Assembly: GCA_963742865.1 (NCBI GenBank)
Contig: CAVUNW010000019.1
Coordinates: forward strand, 89,297-153,296
Direction: 5' to 3'
DNA length: 64,000 nt
From: Bog-532 sp963742865
Lineage (GTDB): Bacteria; Actinomycetota; Actinomycetes; Streptosporangiales; Streptosporangiaceae
The notes below the pieces were generated by a model. That model was not told the origin of the DNA. It ran no database searches and saw nothing but the letters and a program-made list of their open reading frames with translations. Of this stretch, positions 8,163 to 18,420 are shown in pieces. How positions within the stretch are numbered: position 1 is the stretch's first letter; every line of letters begins with the position of its first letter. Both the position numbers and the translations under genes were made by a program.

Positions 8163-8924
8163 ATGGGCAGCACAACCGTGTTCGTGACCGGGGCCAGTGC
8201 CGGGTTCGGTGAGGCCATCGCGCGGCGCTTCGCGGCGGACGGTGCCCGCGTCGTCATCTCCGCGCGGCGCGCCGAGCGGATAACCGGGCTCGCCGCCGAG
8301 CTCGGCCGGGAGGTCCTGCCGCTGACGCTCGACGTGCGGGACCGGGCCGCCGTGGCCCGCGCGGTGGACAGCCTGCCGCCCGAGTTCGCCGCGATTGACG
8401 TCCTCGTCAACAACGCGGGCCTGGCCCTGGGTCTGAAGCCGGCCCACGAAGCCGACCTGGACGACTGGGACGCGATGATCGACACGAATTGCAAGGGCCT
8501 CACCTACACCACGCGCGCCATCCTGCCCGGCATGGTGGAACGCGGCCAGGGTCACGTGATCAACCTCGGCTCGATCGCCGGGACCTACCCCTATCCGGGC
8601 GGCAACGTCTACGGGGCGACCAAGGCCTTCGTTCACCAGTTCAGCCTGGACCTGCGCAGTGACCTGCAGGGCACCGGGGTGCGGGTGACCAGCGTCGAGC
8701 CCGGCCTGTCCGGCGGCACCGAATTCTCCGTGGTCCGGTTCGGCGGTGACCAGGAGCGGGCCAGCCAGGTCTATCAGGGTGTGCACCCGCTGGAGGCGGC
8801 CGACGTGGCCGAGGCCGTGCACTGGGCGGCGTCCCTGCCGCCGCACGTGAACATCAACGTCATCGAGATGATGCCGGTGGCGCAGAGTTTCGGTCCGCTG
8901 GCCGTGGCCCGCGGAGGATCGTGA
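8163..8924 (+). CDS. Short-chain dehydrogenase/reductase (YdfG-like)
   Basis: This 253-residue classical SDR has the cofactor motif TGASAGFG (residues 8-15), the NNAG motif near residue 83, the catalytic Ser in LGSIAGTYPYPG and YGATK (Tyr-x3-Lys) near residue 155. The Arg residues after the first strand (SARRAER) suggest NADP(H). The overall pattern resembles the YdfG/serine-3-dehydrogenase group of 3-hydroxy acid dehydrogenases, but the substrate cannot be fixed. ATG 8163 follows the glycosylase stop by 25 nt. The gene converges on the methyltransferase gene, with 8 nt between the two stops. Confidence 0.88.
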   Translation: MGSTTVFVTGASAGFGEAIARRFAADGARVVISARRAERITGLAAELGREVLPLTLDVRDRAAVARAVDSLPPEFAAIDVLVNNAGLALGLKPAHEADLDDWDAMIDTNCKGLTYTTRAILPGMVERGQGHVINLGSIAGTYPYPGGNVYGATKAFVHQFSLDLRSDLQGTGVRVTSVEPGLSGGTEFSVVRFGGDQERASQVYQGVHPLEAADVAEAVHWAASLPPHVNINVIEMMPVAQSFGPLAVARGGS

Positions 8925-8932
8925 CGGCCTGC

Positions 8933-10173
8933 TCAGGGCCGCTTCCCCGTCACCTCGTATTCGTAGAGGGCCAGGTTGCTGTTGCGCTTGCGCAGCACCG
9001 AGGTCTGCACATCGGTGAAACCGGCGGCCCGCAGCAGCGTGGCGTACCAGCGCTCGGCGGGCACCACGTGCCCGTAAAAGGTTGAGTTCCCGATGATGTA
9101 GCTGGCCTGGCCGCCCGGCTTCACGTGCCGGAACGCGGCCCCGAAGTGCTCGGACATGTCGTGGAAGTACTTGGTCACGTACGTGGCGAGCAGCGGCCCG
9201 TTCTTGCCGCCGTCGCGGGTGATCAGGGCACAGATCTCGCGCAGCTCACCGTCGATGGGCGCGACCGCGCCGTCGGGCGCCCAGCCGTTGAGGCGTGAGG
9301 TGGCGATGCCCCATGTACCCCCGATCGCGGTCCAGTCCAGTTCGCCGGCGTCGCTGGCCCGGTCCAGGAACCGGAGCCAGTACATATAGGGGCGCAGTTC
9401 CCGGATATAGGACATCCGGTTGACGTAGGGCGGGGAGGTCAGCAGCAGGTCACAGGGAGGCAGGCCCCCGGCGTCAAGGTCGCGGGCGTCGCCCTGGATG
9501 ATCCGGCCCGATCCGGGCAGGGCGGCTTCGGCGCTGCTCAGTACGACGGCGGCTTCGGCGGCGAAACGGCGGATGGCAGCCGCGCCGTCGCCGGCCGGGT
9601 CGGGCGCCGGGTCCGGCCGGCCGGGCGCCAAACGACATGCTCTGGTGGTTGAAGGCCGCGTTGCTGACCGCGATGGCCGTCCGGCAGAACGCGATGCCCA
9701 GCAGGTCCAGCCCGGGCGCCGGCAGGCAGGTGTCGTCAAGCGCACGGCGCAGTGCCTTGAGCGCCGCCAGCGAACCCGGCGCCCACCACCGGTCGATGTT
9801 GTGCAGGCTGGGGGCCCACAGCAGGGAGGCTCCGGCGGCACCAGGTGGCCGCGTGCCCGGTTACCACCGGGACCGACGCGCGCGTTTCCGCCAGCAGGGC
9901 GGCGGGATAGCTGGCCGCCTTTGCGTTCCCGAGCCAGACCAGAAAGGGATTGACGTCCATGGCCTAGCCCTCGCAGCCGTGCTCCGCCGCGGCCAGCGCC
10001 GTGGTCCCCGTGCCGGAAAAGGGGTCGGTCACGATCGCGACCGGCGGGCAGATGCCGGGTCCGTTCCCGGACCAGGCGCACCGAGTACGCAGGCGTGAGC
10101 CGGAGCCAGCCATGCCGCCCGGCCTCCGCGTTCGCCCGGTGCGTAAGGTATGAGTTCTGCTGCGGGGGTTCAT
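8933..10173 (-). pseudogene. DNA amino-methyltransferase (N4/N6 type), several frame breaks
   Basis: Three frames must be joined to read one protein. Its N-terminus (NSYLTHR...GWLRLTPAYSVRLV) follows an ATG at 10171-10173. The AdoMet-binding DPFSGTGTT motif follows (near 9995-10025), then INPF-like VNPFLVWLGNAKAA (ends near 9960), and the catalytic TSPPY motif (about 9435-9449) within a clean 3' part down to 8933. The order (AdoMet motif before SPPY) suits a whole-gene DNA methylase. The first break coincides with a run of five C in ATGAACCCCCG, others fall near 9960-9640. No restriction endonuclease is adjacent, so if functional it would be an orphan methylase. Whether it is truly dead or mis-sequenced cannot be told here. 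Confidence 0.75.
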
Positions 10174-10465
10174 CTGCTCGCTGGGATGCACTGGCCGGGT
10201 GGCACTACCGCGCCAGCGTAGCGGCGGCCCGTTCGCCGGTGGCGGTCCGACACGGCCGTGACCGTCCCGCGCGGCCGGTGACGGTTCTCCGTCCGCTTGA
10301 CGGCATCGTTACTTGCTGGGAAGCAAGTTCGGCCCGAGCACGGGAACGCCTGGACCATGCTGGGCGTTGCATCTGGGAAGGCGGTCTCCGCACCGAACGG
10401 GGTCCGTCCCCAACGGGGTTGAGTCACAGTAGGTAACTTCGGTAACCGGTTGAGGTGATAGTTCC

Positions 10466-10765
10466 ATGTCTCAGGTACGTCGGCCATCGGCGGGGCTTCC
10501 CCGGCCCAATTGGGGCTGGCAGGATGCGGCCGCATGCCGGAACGAGGATGTCATCCTCTTCTTCGGGCCGGACGGTGAGCGCCAGCCGGAGCGCGAGATC
10601 CGGGAGCGGAAGGCCAAGTCGGTCTGCGCCTCCTGCCCGGTCCGCATCGATTGCCTGAACTACGCGCTGACCCGGCCGGAGAAGTACGGGGCCTGGGGCG
10701 GTCTGAACGAGGACGAGCGCGCGGCCGAGCGGCGGCGGCGGATGCGCCGGGTCAACGCGGCCTGA
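10466..10765 (+). CDS. WhiB-family iron-sulfur transcription factor
   Basis: This 99-residue protein has the four-cysteine WhiB arrangement: a single Cys in AACRNED, then CASC and a fourth Cys in DCLNYAL. The GAWGGLNEDER turn and a basic C-terminus (ERRRRMRR) that contacts DNA follow. WhiB-like proteins bind a [4Fe-4S] cluster, usually partner with the primary sigma factor and control development or stress genes in actinobacteria. GAGGTGA lies about 11 nt ahead of the ATG. It stands alone; the minus-strand gene on its 3' side is convergent. The precise Wbl class is not resolved. Confidence 0.95.
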   Translation: MSQVRRPSAGLPRPNWGWQDAAACRNEDVILFFGPDGERQPEREIRERKAKSVCASCPVRIDCLNYALTRPEKYGAWGGLNEDERAAERRRRMRRVNAA

Positions 10766-10779
10766 GGACTCATCCGTTC

Positions 10780-13645
10780 CGCTGATTGTGGTAATTCAGG
10801 GAGCCGGTCCGGGCCGGGCTGTTTCTTCAGGTAAAGGTGCGGCCATCCGCAGTCGGCGAACTCCTGATCCAGATACTCAGCGAGCCGGGACCCGAAATCG
10901 TCGTCCGTCGGCGCTGGTGCCGATCGCCTGCTCCACCGCTGACGGGGCGGCCAGCCCGAACGCGGGCGCCCCGCGCGCTGTCCGCGTTCTCCACCCAGGC
11001 CGCCATCATGCCCGTGTGCCGGCTGATAGGCGGGGCGCGGGGGCCAGCCGCCGGGGCTCCTGCGGCGGGCACATCCACATCCCCTGCGTTCACCCGGGCC
11101 CGCATCGCCGTGCCCACGTGGGAGGCGAGGGCCGCGGGTGCTGACCCGGGCGCAGATCAGCGGTGTCCGTGACGCGACCGCCGCATCCACGGCGTGCGAC
11201 AGCGCGCAGTCCTGGAGCCGGGACGGCATGGCGCGCAGCAGGCCCAGCAGCGGCGGCCTGCGGGATCGGCATCGGCCAGCCCGTCAGGTGGGCCAGCACG
11301 GAGAGCTCGGCCCACAGCGTGATGCCGGGATGGTGCTCCGGCCGCGCGCTGCGCCGCCCGCATGTCGCGCAGCGTGCACGGGCTGGCCACGCACTCGGCG
11401 CCGCAGGTGCCGCTGCGGGCCGAGGCCACCGTGGCCGGGCTGGCCGTCGCGGCCATGCCGGCCGGCGGCCTTCGCGGGCCGTGCCGTCTGGCATCTGGGC
11501 CAGCAGCGGATGGTCCATCCCGTCCGCGGCCACGGCCGCCTCCCCGGGCCCCAGCGTGACCAGGTACCGGGACTGGGCCGGGCTGAGGTTCATGGTCGCG
11601 CCCACCGCCTCGCGATCATCGGCGGCGGGCAGCCGGTGCACGATCTTGATCGCCGTGTTCTTGATGACGTCCGGGAATGAGCCGGGCTGGGATCTGCTCG
11701 GCGATGATGATGCCCTCGCCATAGGCGCGGACCTCGGCCAGCAGCCCGGCGAACAGCTCGACCGCGTGCGCGGCCGCGCCGCCCGCCGCCTCCGGCCGCC
11801 GGAGCAGCCGGTGCGCTTCCTCGAACACGGTCAGGTGCCGCAGGCCGGTTCGCGGCCGCAGCGCCCGGTCAGCCGCAGGTGCTCCACCAGCCGCAGCAGC
11901 ACCGTGCCCATCAGGAAGGCCTTGTCCCGGTCGTCGCCGACGTCCTCGATCTCCAGCACCACGTTCGGCGCAGCAGGCGGCCGAAGTCGACCGGGTGGCC
12001 GCCGTCCAGGAACCGTCCCGCTGGTGCCCAGCCGCAGGCTGGCCAGCCGCACCTTGATGAAGCCGAGCACGTCGGCGCTCGATCTCCGCGCCGTAGCCGA
12101 TGCCCTGCACCACCTGCTCGGCCGTCCGCTGCAGGTCAGCCAGCCGAGGATAGGCGGGGGTTAGGCCCGGCGTGAGCGGCTCGCCCAGGGCCAGGTCCCA
12201 TCCGGCTTCTTCGTACACCTTGGTCAGCGCGGCGCTGAGCACCTGGGGGAACGGCTCCTCGGACTGGAACGCGGCCAGGAACAGCGCCCGGACCAGATCG
12301 GCGTGGGTCTGCAGCGGGAAACGCCGCCCGTGGCCGTCGGCGGCCGGCTCCAGCGGGTTCAACCCGGCCGCCACCGCGTCCGCCTCCCCGGGCCGGATCC
12401 GCACCACCTCCGCCCCCGATCCGGCGAGCCGCGCCGCCATCAGCCGGTACTCGGCCTTGGCCGGCTCCACCACCAGCCACGGCACCCCGGCTCGGCTGGC
12501 CGCCTCCAGCAGGCCGCGGACGGTCTGCGACTTGCCGCCGCCGGTCGCCCCGCACACGAACACGTGCCGGTTCAGTGAGTCCAGCGGGACCCGGAGTGAC
12601 CCGGCGGCCATCCGCTGCCGGTCCAGCACCTGTCCCAGCCGGATGCCGCGCTCTCCTGCCGCGCCTGGGCCTGCCGCCCGCTTCCTGGCGTGACGTCGAA
12701 CTCCGGCCGCAGCGTGAGCCGGAGGCCGGGTATCTCCCGCTCCGGGGACCGGGCCAGTGCCGCCAGCAGCCCGGTGCTGGCGTGAAACGGGGCTTGCGGC
12801 GCCGCCGTCCCCGTACAGGTCAGCCAGGTCATCGGCCGGTTCCGGATCGGGCCACCGGGCGGCGCCGCGTCCAGCAGCGCCGGAATCCGGGCCGTGGCGG
12901 GCCGGGGTCGAGCGAGTACGGCAGGCCCTGCAGGTCGGCCGAGGCGCACACCAGCCCGGCGATCCGCGCCGCCGCGGCCGGTGGATCGGTGCCGCCCGGC
13001 GAGCAGGTGCACCCGCCACATCCCGGTGGACAGTCCCTGGCGGAGCTCGTCGTGCCGATGGCGGTGCCTTCGCGCCTCCACGTCCTGTTCGGGGAACCGT
13101 TCGGCCATCTTGGTCGCCAGCCGTTCCCGCCGGGCGTCTTCATCGGCCAGTCCTTGCAGGTCACGCGGCGGGCACCGGTTCGGCCACCACCACCCAGCCG
13201 AACGGCCCGGCCCAGGCGGGCAGCAGGCATTCCTCCAGCGAGGGCGCGGCCTGATCCCGGTCGGGCGGCGGCTCCCCGGAGGACACGACGAAGCCGTCGC
13301 TGATTCCGCCGATCGCCCGCCAGCAGGCCAGCCCGGACATCGCCCCGGCGCGAGCGCGCCCTGGCCGAGGGCACGGCCCCGGCCCCCGCCCGGGAGGGCC
13401 AGCATCACGTCTGTCCCGGCGCCGGGCTGCCCGGCCAGCGCCGCTCCCGCGGCCAGGATCCGGACGGCGTCGCCCGCCTGCTGACGCAGCCAGCCAAAGG
13501 CCACGGTTCCGCCGGCGTGGTAGGCGGCGACCAGGGCGGCGATCCGCTGCGCCCGGCCCGGGTCGCGGCCGGAGTCCGGCTCCTCCGTCTCACCGTTCGG
13601 CCGCCGCGGGATTTCGGTGATCTGGTAAGCCTCGAGCCCGCACAA
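10780..13645 (-). pseudogene. HerA-like (DUF87-type) ATP-binding protein, many frame breaks
   Basis: Several overlapping minus-strand frames together make one large protein, probably about 950 residues. In order from the 5' end they give CGLEAYQITEIPRR (13645 down) and a PFHASTGLLAALARSP/LRPEFDVTPG block (near 12.7 kb). Next come the Walker A CGATGGGKS (near 12.55 kb) and the Walker B-like HLTVFEEAHRLL (near 11.84 kb). The sequence then gives KNTAIKIVHRLPAADDREAVG (near 11.65 kb), a Cys motif CGAECVASPCTLRDMRAA (near 11.38 kb) and a tail DCGWPHLYLKKQ (near 10.83 kb). This is the pattern of actinobacterial HerA/FtsK-superfamily ATP-binding proteins of unknown role. At least six shifts are needed. 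The ATPase core is unmistakable; the exact ends are not. A 28-codon reading frame ending EALVERFREKWA (13673-13759) just upstream may be the tail of another lost gene. Confidence 0.7.
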
Positions 13646-13915
13646 GCTGCCGCCACGGCGAGGACATGGCGATCAGGCCCACTTCTCCCGGAACCGCTCA
13701 ACAAGCGCCTCAGCCTCCCGGCGCTGATCTCGACCAAGTTCGGCCCGGGCAGGTCTCACCGTACTCCCAGTCGGTCACAGCTGTTGTCGGGCCCCAGGTG
13801 AAATCTCGGCGCAGAGACTCGTCGACCGGGCCACTCCGGTGTAGGTCCGTCGCGCGAGGCCAGAGGGATCTGTCGGCGCTTCGGCCAACTCCGATGATGG
13901 CGTAGTAGCTAACTG

Positions 13916-14600
13916 TTATCGGTCATCTTTCCAGCCTTCCTTGCGGTAGTTCTTGATGTCTTGAGCATCCGGCTGGTACGTCGAGCCGCTTGGTAACGTC
14001 TGACTGATATGCACGAAGCCGCTCGCGCTTGTCTCTGCCGGTGTCCGCAGATCATTGATCTTTTCGTAGGCATCATGTGTCTGTCTGCTTGGCTTCCCAG
14101 CTCTCCGGGGTGTGGAACTGAACTTCGAAGGGCACGCTGGCTAGCCGGGGCCAGCCATCTGGCTATTGATCCCCTTGTATTCGTCATTGTCCCAGTATCG
14201 GTTTGCGCACTGAGAGCTCGAATCCCATCGACGGAGAGCCGTTCATGCGCGTGCATCGACCCCTCGCTGTAATGCTCAAAGTCAAAGATGAACGTGTAAC
14301 GGATGCCGTCGTGGATCTCGCGGGCATAGCTCACCGGCCGGTGCGATCTGGCTCCTGCAGGATCATTTTGGCTAGCTTTTCTTTGAAGCGGTCGGGGGAT
14401 TTCAGGGCGAATTTCTCGGTGTCGGGGATCAGGGTGCCGTGGCCGAGCGGGCTTCGACGCGGCGGAGGGCGGGCGTGAGGCCGCGGTCGTCGTAGGTTCC
14501 GTCCAGGATGGCGGCCTTCGGCGCTGCGGCGGGCGGCCAGTTGCTGGTCGGCGACATGGTTGCGGGAGGGTCGAGGCGGAGGCTTTTCCAGTCCCAGCCG
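13916..14600 (-). pseudogene. Degraded RelA/SpoT-like domain protein, polymorphic-toxin style
   Basis: Joining three frames on the minus strand gives a coherent protein end: AILDGTYDDRGLTPALRRVEA (from about 14510), GTLIPDTEKFALKSPDRFKEKLAKMI and AREIHDGIRYTFIFDFEHYSEG. After these come YWDNDEYKGINSQ, VPFEVQFHTPESWEAKQ, THDAYEKINDLRTP, KRERLRAYQSDVT and DIKNYRKEGWKDDR, ending at TAA (13916-13918). The EVQFHT block and spacing resemble the nucleotidyltransferase core of RelA/SpoT-type domains found at the C-termini of secreted actinobacterial toxin-like proteins. At least five indels and an in-frame stop near 14138 break it. Proline-rich sequence upstream (to about 14850) may be its linker. 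No immunity gene is obvious nearby. Confidence 0.5.
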
Positions 14601-14959
14601 CCGTCGGCGGTGGTGTGCGCCGGTCCGGCGGCCCGTGGGACGTCGGGTCGGCCGCGGCACCGGAGCGCGCAGGCGGCGTACAGCTCGGCGCGGGTGCGGG
14701 GCTCGTCCGGACGGCGAACCGGGCGAGCCCACGGGTATCGCCGGCGGGGCTGGGTGCCTCGCCGGCGTCGGCTGGGCCGGTCGCGTCGGCGGCGGAGCGT
14801 TGATGTCGCGGACGTTCGGAGGGCAATGTGCGGCAGAAACAGTCATCCGATGCCCCGGGGACAGCGAGGTGCCTGGCTCGCCAGAAGGGACCGGTCAGGA
14901 CCTCTCACGGCATGCCTCCAGACAGGGCGGTTCGGACAGTGCCGCCGGAAGTCCGGTCC
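14601..14959. other. Region without a supported gene
   Basis: Proline/arginine-rich frames run through this stretch on both strands. They may be the remains of the linker of the neighbouring toxin-like gene, but no single frame has recognisable domains. I see no repeat, RNA gene or terminator here. Confidence 0.4.
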
Positions 14960-16730
14960 CTAGATGAGCGGCTGCAGAGCCGGCGGACGCAGCCCGCGAG
15001 AGGGCCCCCGTCCGGGCCGTAGGCCGCGCCAGCCCCACCAGCCCGGGAGACGGCACAGCACGATGAAACCGACGGCGGCCACCAGCCGGGCGCACGGCGG
15101 CCACGATCTCGCCGACGATGTTGATGGCGTCGTTGACCCAGGCCGGGAGGGGCCGGGGACGCCCGGCAGGTAGACCGGCGCGGCCAGGATCAGCCGTCCC
15201 AGAACCAGCCAGTCCAGCCGGGACGCGGGATACACGGCCAGCAGGCAGATCGCCATCACGTCATACCAGGGCCGCTGGTAGGACCACACCAGCAGCCAGG
15301 CCAGGCTGAGGGCCAGGGCCGGGCTGAGCGCGGGCAGCTGCGGCGTGCCGTCAGGGAAGCGCAGAAGGCCAGGATGGCGACGGCCAGGAACGCGACCGGC
15401 CGCGATGGCGGTGAGATGCGGCCGGGAAGAGAAGGCGCCAAACAGTGTGTAGCCGAACGGCCGGTAGAAGATCTGGTACATCGTGTCCCAGGTCGTGGCC
15501 GGACCCCGGCTGACAAGCACCGAGACGGCCAGCCTGGCAGCGCGTAGACCGGAGCCAGGACGAGCAAGAACCCGGCCGCCGCCGCGGCTAGCGAGGCGAC
15601 CGACCGGCGCCAGTCGCTGACCACTGCCCGCAGCCCGGCCCTGCTCGACTCCGCCCAGGGCGGCCCAGATCACGCCCGGCCGAAGGCTGCGTAGGGGATC
15701 TTGATCGCCGCCGCCACCCCGATGCACAGCCCGGCCAGCAGGAAGCGCGTCAGCGCGGGCCTCTCTCGGCTACGGCCGGATCGCAGCAGCAGGATCCCGA
15801 GCAGACCGAACGCGGCGGCCAAGCCGTCGATGTGCCCGCTGGCCACGATCTCCCACAGCAGCAGCGGGTTGACCGTCCACAGCAGGTGCCCGCGCAGGCG
15901 GCGGGCCGGGTCCGACCGCAGCGTCCGGTCCAGCAGCAGCACCACCACGCCAAACGCGATCGAGTCCAGAGCTTCAGCCAGAACGTGATCCGCGCCATGG
16001 ACGTGCCGCCCAGTTCGGCGGCGGCCCATTCCTCGGCGGTGGCCACCGGGCCGTAGACCGAGACGCTCGTTTCCCAGGTGGCCGGGATCGAGCGGCCGAT
16101 CGGGTCGCCGGACTGCTTCAGCTGCAGCGGCGTCATCACATACGGGTTGTGGCCGGTCGCGGCCATCCGGCCATTGGTCGCGTAGTCGAGGATGTCGGTC
16201 GACCCCGCGCGCGGCAGCACGGTGAGGATGGCTACGACCAGGAGAGAAAAAACGATCATCGCCCGGGCGGACGGCCGGGCGCCACGCGCTACGGCGATGA
16301 GGGCCGCGATGACCCCCAGGCCGCCGGCGCCGGCCGCCGTCCACAACGAAAAGGTCGCAAGCGGAATGGACGGATGCAGGGAGAACCACCACGGGGGACC
16401 GGCGGCTGGTCTCGGGACGTCGATGACCGCCGTGCTGGGGCCAGCCACCAGTGCCGTGATCATGATGGCGATCGCAATGAGGATCAGGATCCCCGCGATC
16501 CACGCCAGCACAAGGCTCAGCCGGTCCCGTGTGGGGCGGGAGCGGTCCCTGGCCGCCGGTGCGGCGGGCGGCTCCTCAGCCGGGCGAAGATCGTCGGGGG
16601 TGGTTCGTTCCGTGCGCGGCCAGCCGTTCGTCCTGGCCCCAGGCGCTGCTCTCCGCACGGAATCCGCGCGGGAGGCGCCTGGATACGCCGAACGGGACGG
16701 CTCGCTACCGCTCCCCAGCCTGCTCGCCAT
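14960..16730 (-). pseudogene. MptB-like polyprenol-phosphomannose-dependent mannosyltransferase, frame-broken
   Basis: This polytopic GT-C membrane protein spans three frames. The 5' part (ATG about 16728-16730) gives a hydrophilic lead, then membrane segments, then the DILDYATNGRMAATGHNPY loop with the conserved acidic residue and NPY (near 16.15 kb). It continues as GPVATAEEWAAAELGG, then NPLLLWEIVASGHIDGLAAAFG in a second frame, and AWLLVWSYQRPWYDVM near 15.28 kb in a third frame. The stop is at 14960-14962. The same landmarks occur in the plus-strand gene at 42607-44311, so these are paralogues. The family transfers mannose from polyprenyl-phosphate-mannose in alpha-1,6 chains at the outer membrane face. 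Two or three indels (near 15.98, 15.68 and 15.4 kb) separate the parts. Confidence 0.7.
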
Positions 16731-16991
16731 CCCTGCCTGCCGAATCAGGATCGCCAATGACGGCCTTCCGCGCCAGGCCTGCGGCACGGCACCCGCGACA
16801 ATGCGGGCGCATCTGGCCGCCAGCGCGCATGCCTCCAAATTACCGGACGGAACTGGGACGATGGCTCCCGATAGGCAATACTCTGCGCGGTCGGGCCGTG
16901 ACATCCGTATACAAAATGAAGGGAGATGCAGATCGTGTCAAGCTGAACGCATAATGTTCCGGGGGGGACGTCTGCGCCCGGAGGTGCCACC

Positions 16992-17963
16992 GTGCAGGAC
17001 CGTCCCGCCTATCTTGTCGTGGCTGATGAACTGCGCGAGCAAATATCGTCCGGCCGTTATGCGCCAGGTGCGCGGCTGCCCACCATGGAAGAACTGCGCC
17101 GCGCGTACGGTGTGTCGGAAATCGTGATCAGGCACGCGGTATCGCTGCTCCGGCACGAGGGCCTGGTCGAAACGCGGCGCGGCGGCGGCACAGTCGTGCG
17201 CACCCGGCCGCAGGTGCGGCGGCGGGCCATGGAGCGCTACGCCGTTGATGCGCGGCAGGCGGCCGAAAGGTACGCCACAGGCCCGAGCCAGGTCGTTGAT
17301 CCCCGCACGTCGTTCACCGAGGATCATGCCATCGAATGGCAGGAGTACCAGCTCACCACCCAGTACTCAGAAGTCTCCGCAGATGAGGAACTGGCGGCCC
17401 TCTTCGGTGCGGAGCCGGAAACCCCCTTGCTCCGCAGGCGCTTTGTGTTCTACGCCCGCGGGGAACCGGAACAGATCAGCGTCAACTACCTGCCCCTGGA
17501 TCTCGTGGCCGGTACCCGGGTAGCCGATCCCGCCCGGGAGCCGTGGCCGGGGGGAACCTTCGCTCAGCTGGCCTTTCTCGGTCATCCCGTATCGCGGGTG
17601 GAGGAGTCGGTCAGCGCCCGCATGCCGAGTGAATCGGAGGCAGCGACGCTGCGGGTGGCTCAGGGGGTCCCGGTTTTCGCGATCCTCCGGCGGCTCATTT
17701 CCGGCGACGCGGTGCTCGAGGTCTGCCGGCACATCGTGATTCCGGCTGATCGCGTCGTCCTTGAATACGGGATCGAGGTCGCCGCGCCGGCGCCGGGAAA
17801 TTTAAACGAATTCCCTTCCGCGAAGGCCCGGGTGTGTGGTGGTTTGCGTGTATTCCGGTATCGGAACCTTCGCCGTCGGCCATCACGGCCAGTTCGGCTA
17901 CCCTGGATGGCCTTTCTTACCGGGGTACGGTCAGCATGCCGGTCAACGGCGGCGGCACGCTGA
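16992..17963 (+). CDS. GntR-family regulator with UTRA ligand-binding domain
   Basis: The N-terminal winged helix-turn-helix (residues about 5-70, RLPTMEELRRAYGVSEIVIRHAVSLLRHEGLV) is a clear GntR fold. It is followed by a UTRA/HutC effector domain (about 95-255). The GTG start at 16992 reads V-QDRPAYLVVADELREQI. The domain should end near residue 265 (about 17790). The remaining 55 or so residues (arginine-rich) do not look like UTRA and overlap another reading frame that is clearly coding, so the 3' end is probably altered by an indel or deletion around 17.80 kb. The ligand is unknown. The gene stands alone, divergent from the broken mannosyltransferase at 14.96-16.73 kb. Confidence 0.85.
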   Translation: MQDRPAYLVVADELREQISSGRYAPGARLPTMEELRRAYGVSEIVIRHAVSLLRHEGLVETRRGGGTVVRTRPQVRRRAMERYAVDARQAAERYATGPSQVVDPRTSFTEDHAIEWQEYQLTTQYSEVSADEELAALFGAEPETPLLRRRFVFYARGEPEQISVNYLPLDLVAGTRVADPAREPWPGGTFAQLAFLGHPVSRVEESVSARMPSESEAATLRVAQGVPVFAILRRLISGDAVLEVCRHIVIPADRVVLEYGIEVAAPAPGNLNEFPSAKARVCGGLRVFRYRNLRRRPSRPVRLPWMAFLTGVRSACRSTAAAR

Positions 17964-18283
17964 AGATGATGAAGTTCACGATGAGCTCGCAGGCCCTTTC
18001 CGGGCTTACTCTCACGGCCACCGGCGCCGGGACCACGCTGGTGTCCAGCGCGGTGTCCGCGACGTTCTCCGGGAATGTGGTGCTCTACGCCACGAAGCTG
18101 TCGGGCAAACTGCTCGGGGTCCCCCTGACCCTCACCCCGGGCAACGCGGAATCGACACTGCTGCAGTTGCTCAGCACGCTGACCCCGCTGGTTCCGGTCA
18201 CGATGACGAACGTGACTGCTGACCAGCCGGTCGTCCTCGGCAGCTCGGCGGCGGTAAACGGGCTCACCGTCACGGCCAGCTAG
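17834..18283 (+). CDS. C-terminal part of a secreted/surface beta-rich protein, N-terminus missing
   Basis: From about residue 22 the product reads ATLDGLSYRGTVSMPVNGGG, then a series of Thr/Ser/Val-rich strands (FTMSSQALSGLTLTATGAG, ATFSGNVVLYATKLSG, MTNVTADQPVVLGSS) and ends NGLTVTAS. This low-charge, beta-strand-rich style is seen in secreted proteins of unknown function in Streptomyces-type organisms. No signal peptide is present, and the first 20 codons overlap the GntR tail in another frame, so the 5' part of the gene seems to be lost. I cannot name the family with certainty. A strong hairpin terminator follows 69 nt after the stop. Confidence 0.55.
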   Translation: MWWFACIPVSEPSPSAITASSATLDGLSYRGTVSMPVNGGGTLKMMKFTMSSQALSGLTLTATGAGTTLVSSAVSATFSGNVVLYATKLSGKLLGVPLTLTPGNAESTLLQLLSTLTPLVPVTMTNVTADQPVVLGSSAAVNGLTVTAS

Positions 18284-18351
18284 CCTGCGCGCTGGCCGGG
18301 TCACCGGCATCTTCACCCGGGCGCGGCCCGCAGTGGCTCGCGCATACGGAC

Positions 18352-18393
18352 ACGGCGCATGGGGCGTCATCGGCGCGGCGCCCCATGCGCCGT
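18352..18393. terminator. Perfect 15-bp hairpin terminator
   Basis: ACGGCGCATGGGGCG (18352-18366) pairs perfectly with 18379-18393 across a 12-nt loop. It sits between the end of the secreted-protein fragment (plus) and the end of the DUF5324-like gene (minus), so it can serve both convergent genes. Confidence 0.8.
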
Positions 18394-18420
18394 CTTACGT
18401 CCGTGCCGTCGCCGGGAACC

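Noticed and set aside
8921..8953. Hairpin GTGACGG...CCGTCAC between the SDR and methyltransferase stops
   Set aside because: Only a 7-bp stem with a 19-nt loop and mostly coding bases; too weak to call a terminator.
10174..16730. Biosynthetic gene cluster or prophage as the reason for the broken region
   Set aside because: No phage structural, polyketide or peptide synthetase motif appears in any frame; the recognisable pieces are ordinary chromosomal actinomycete genes.
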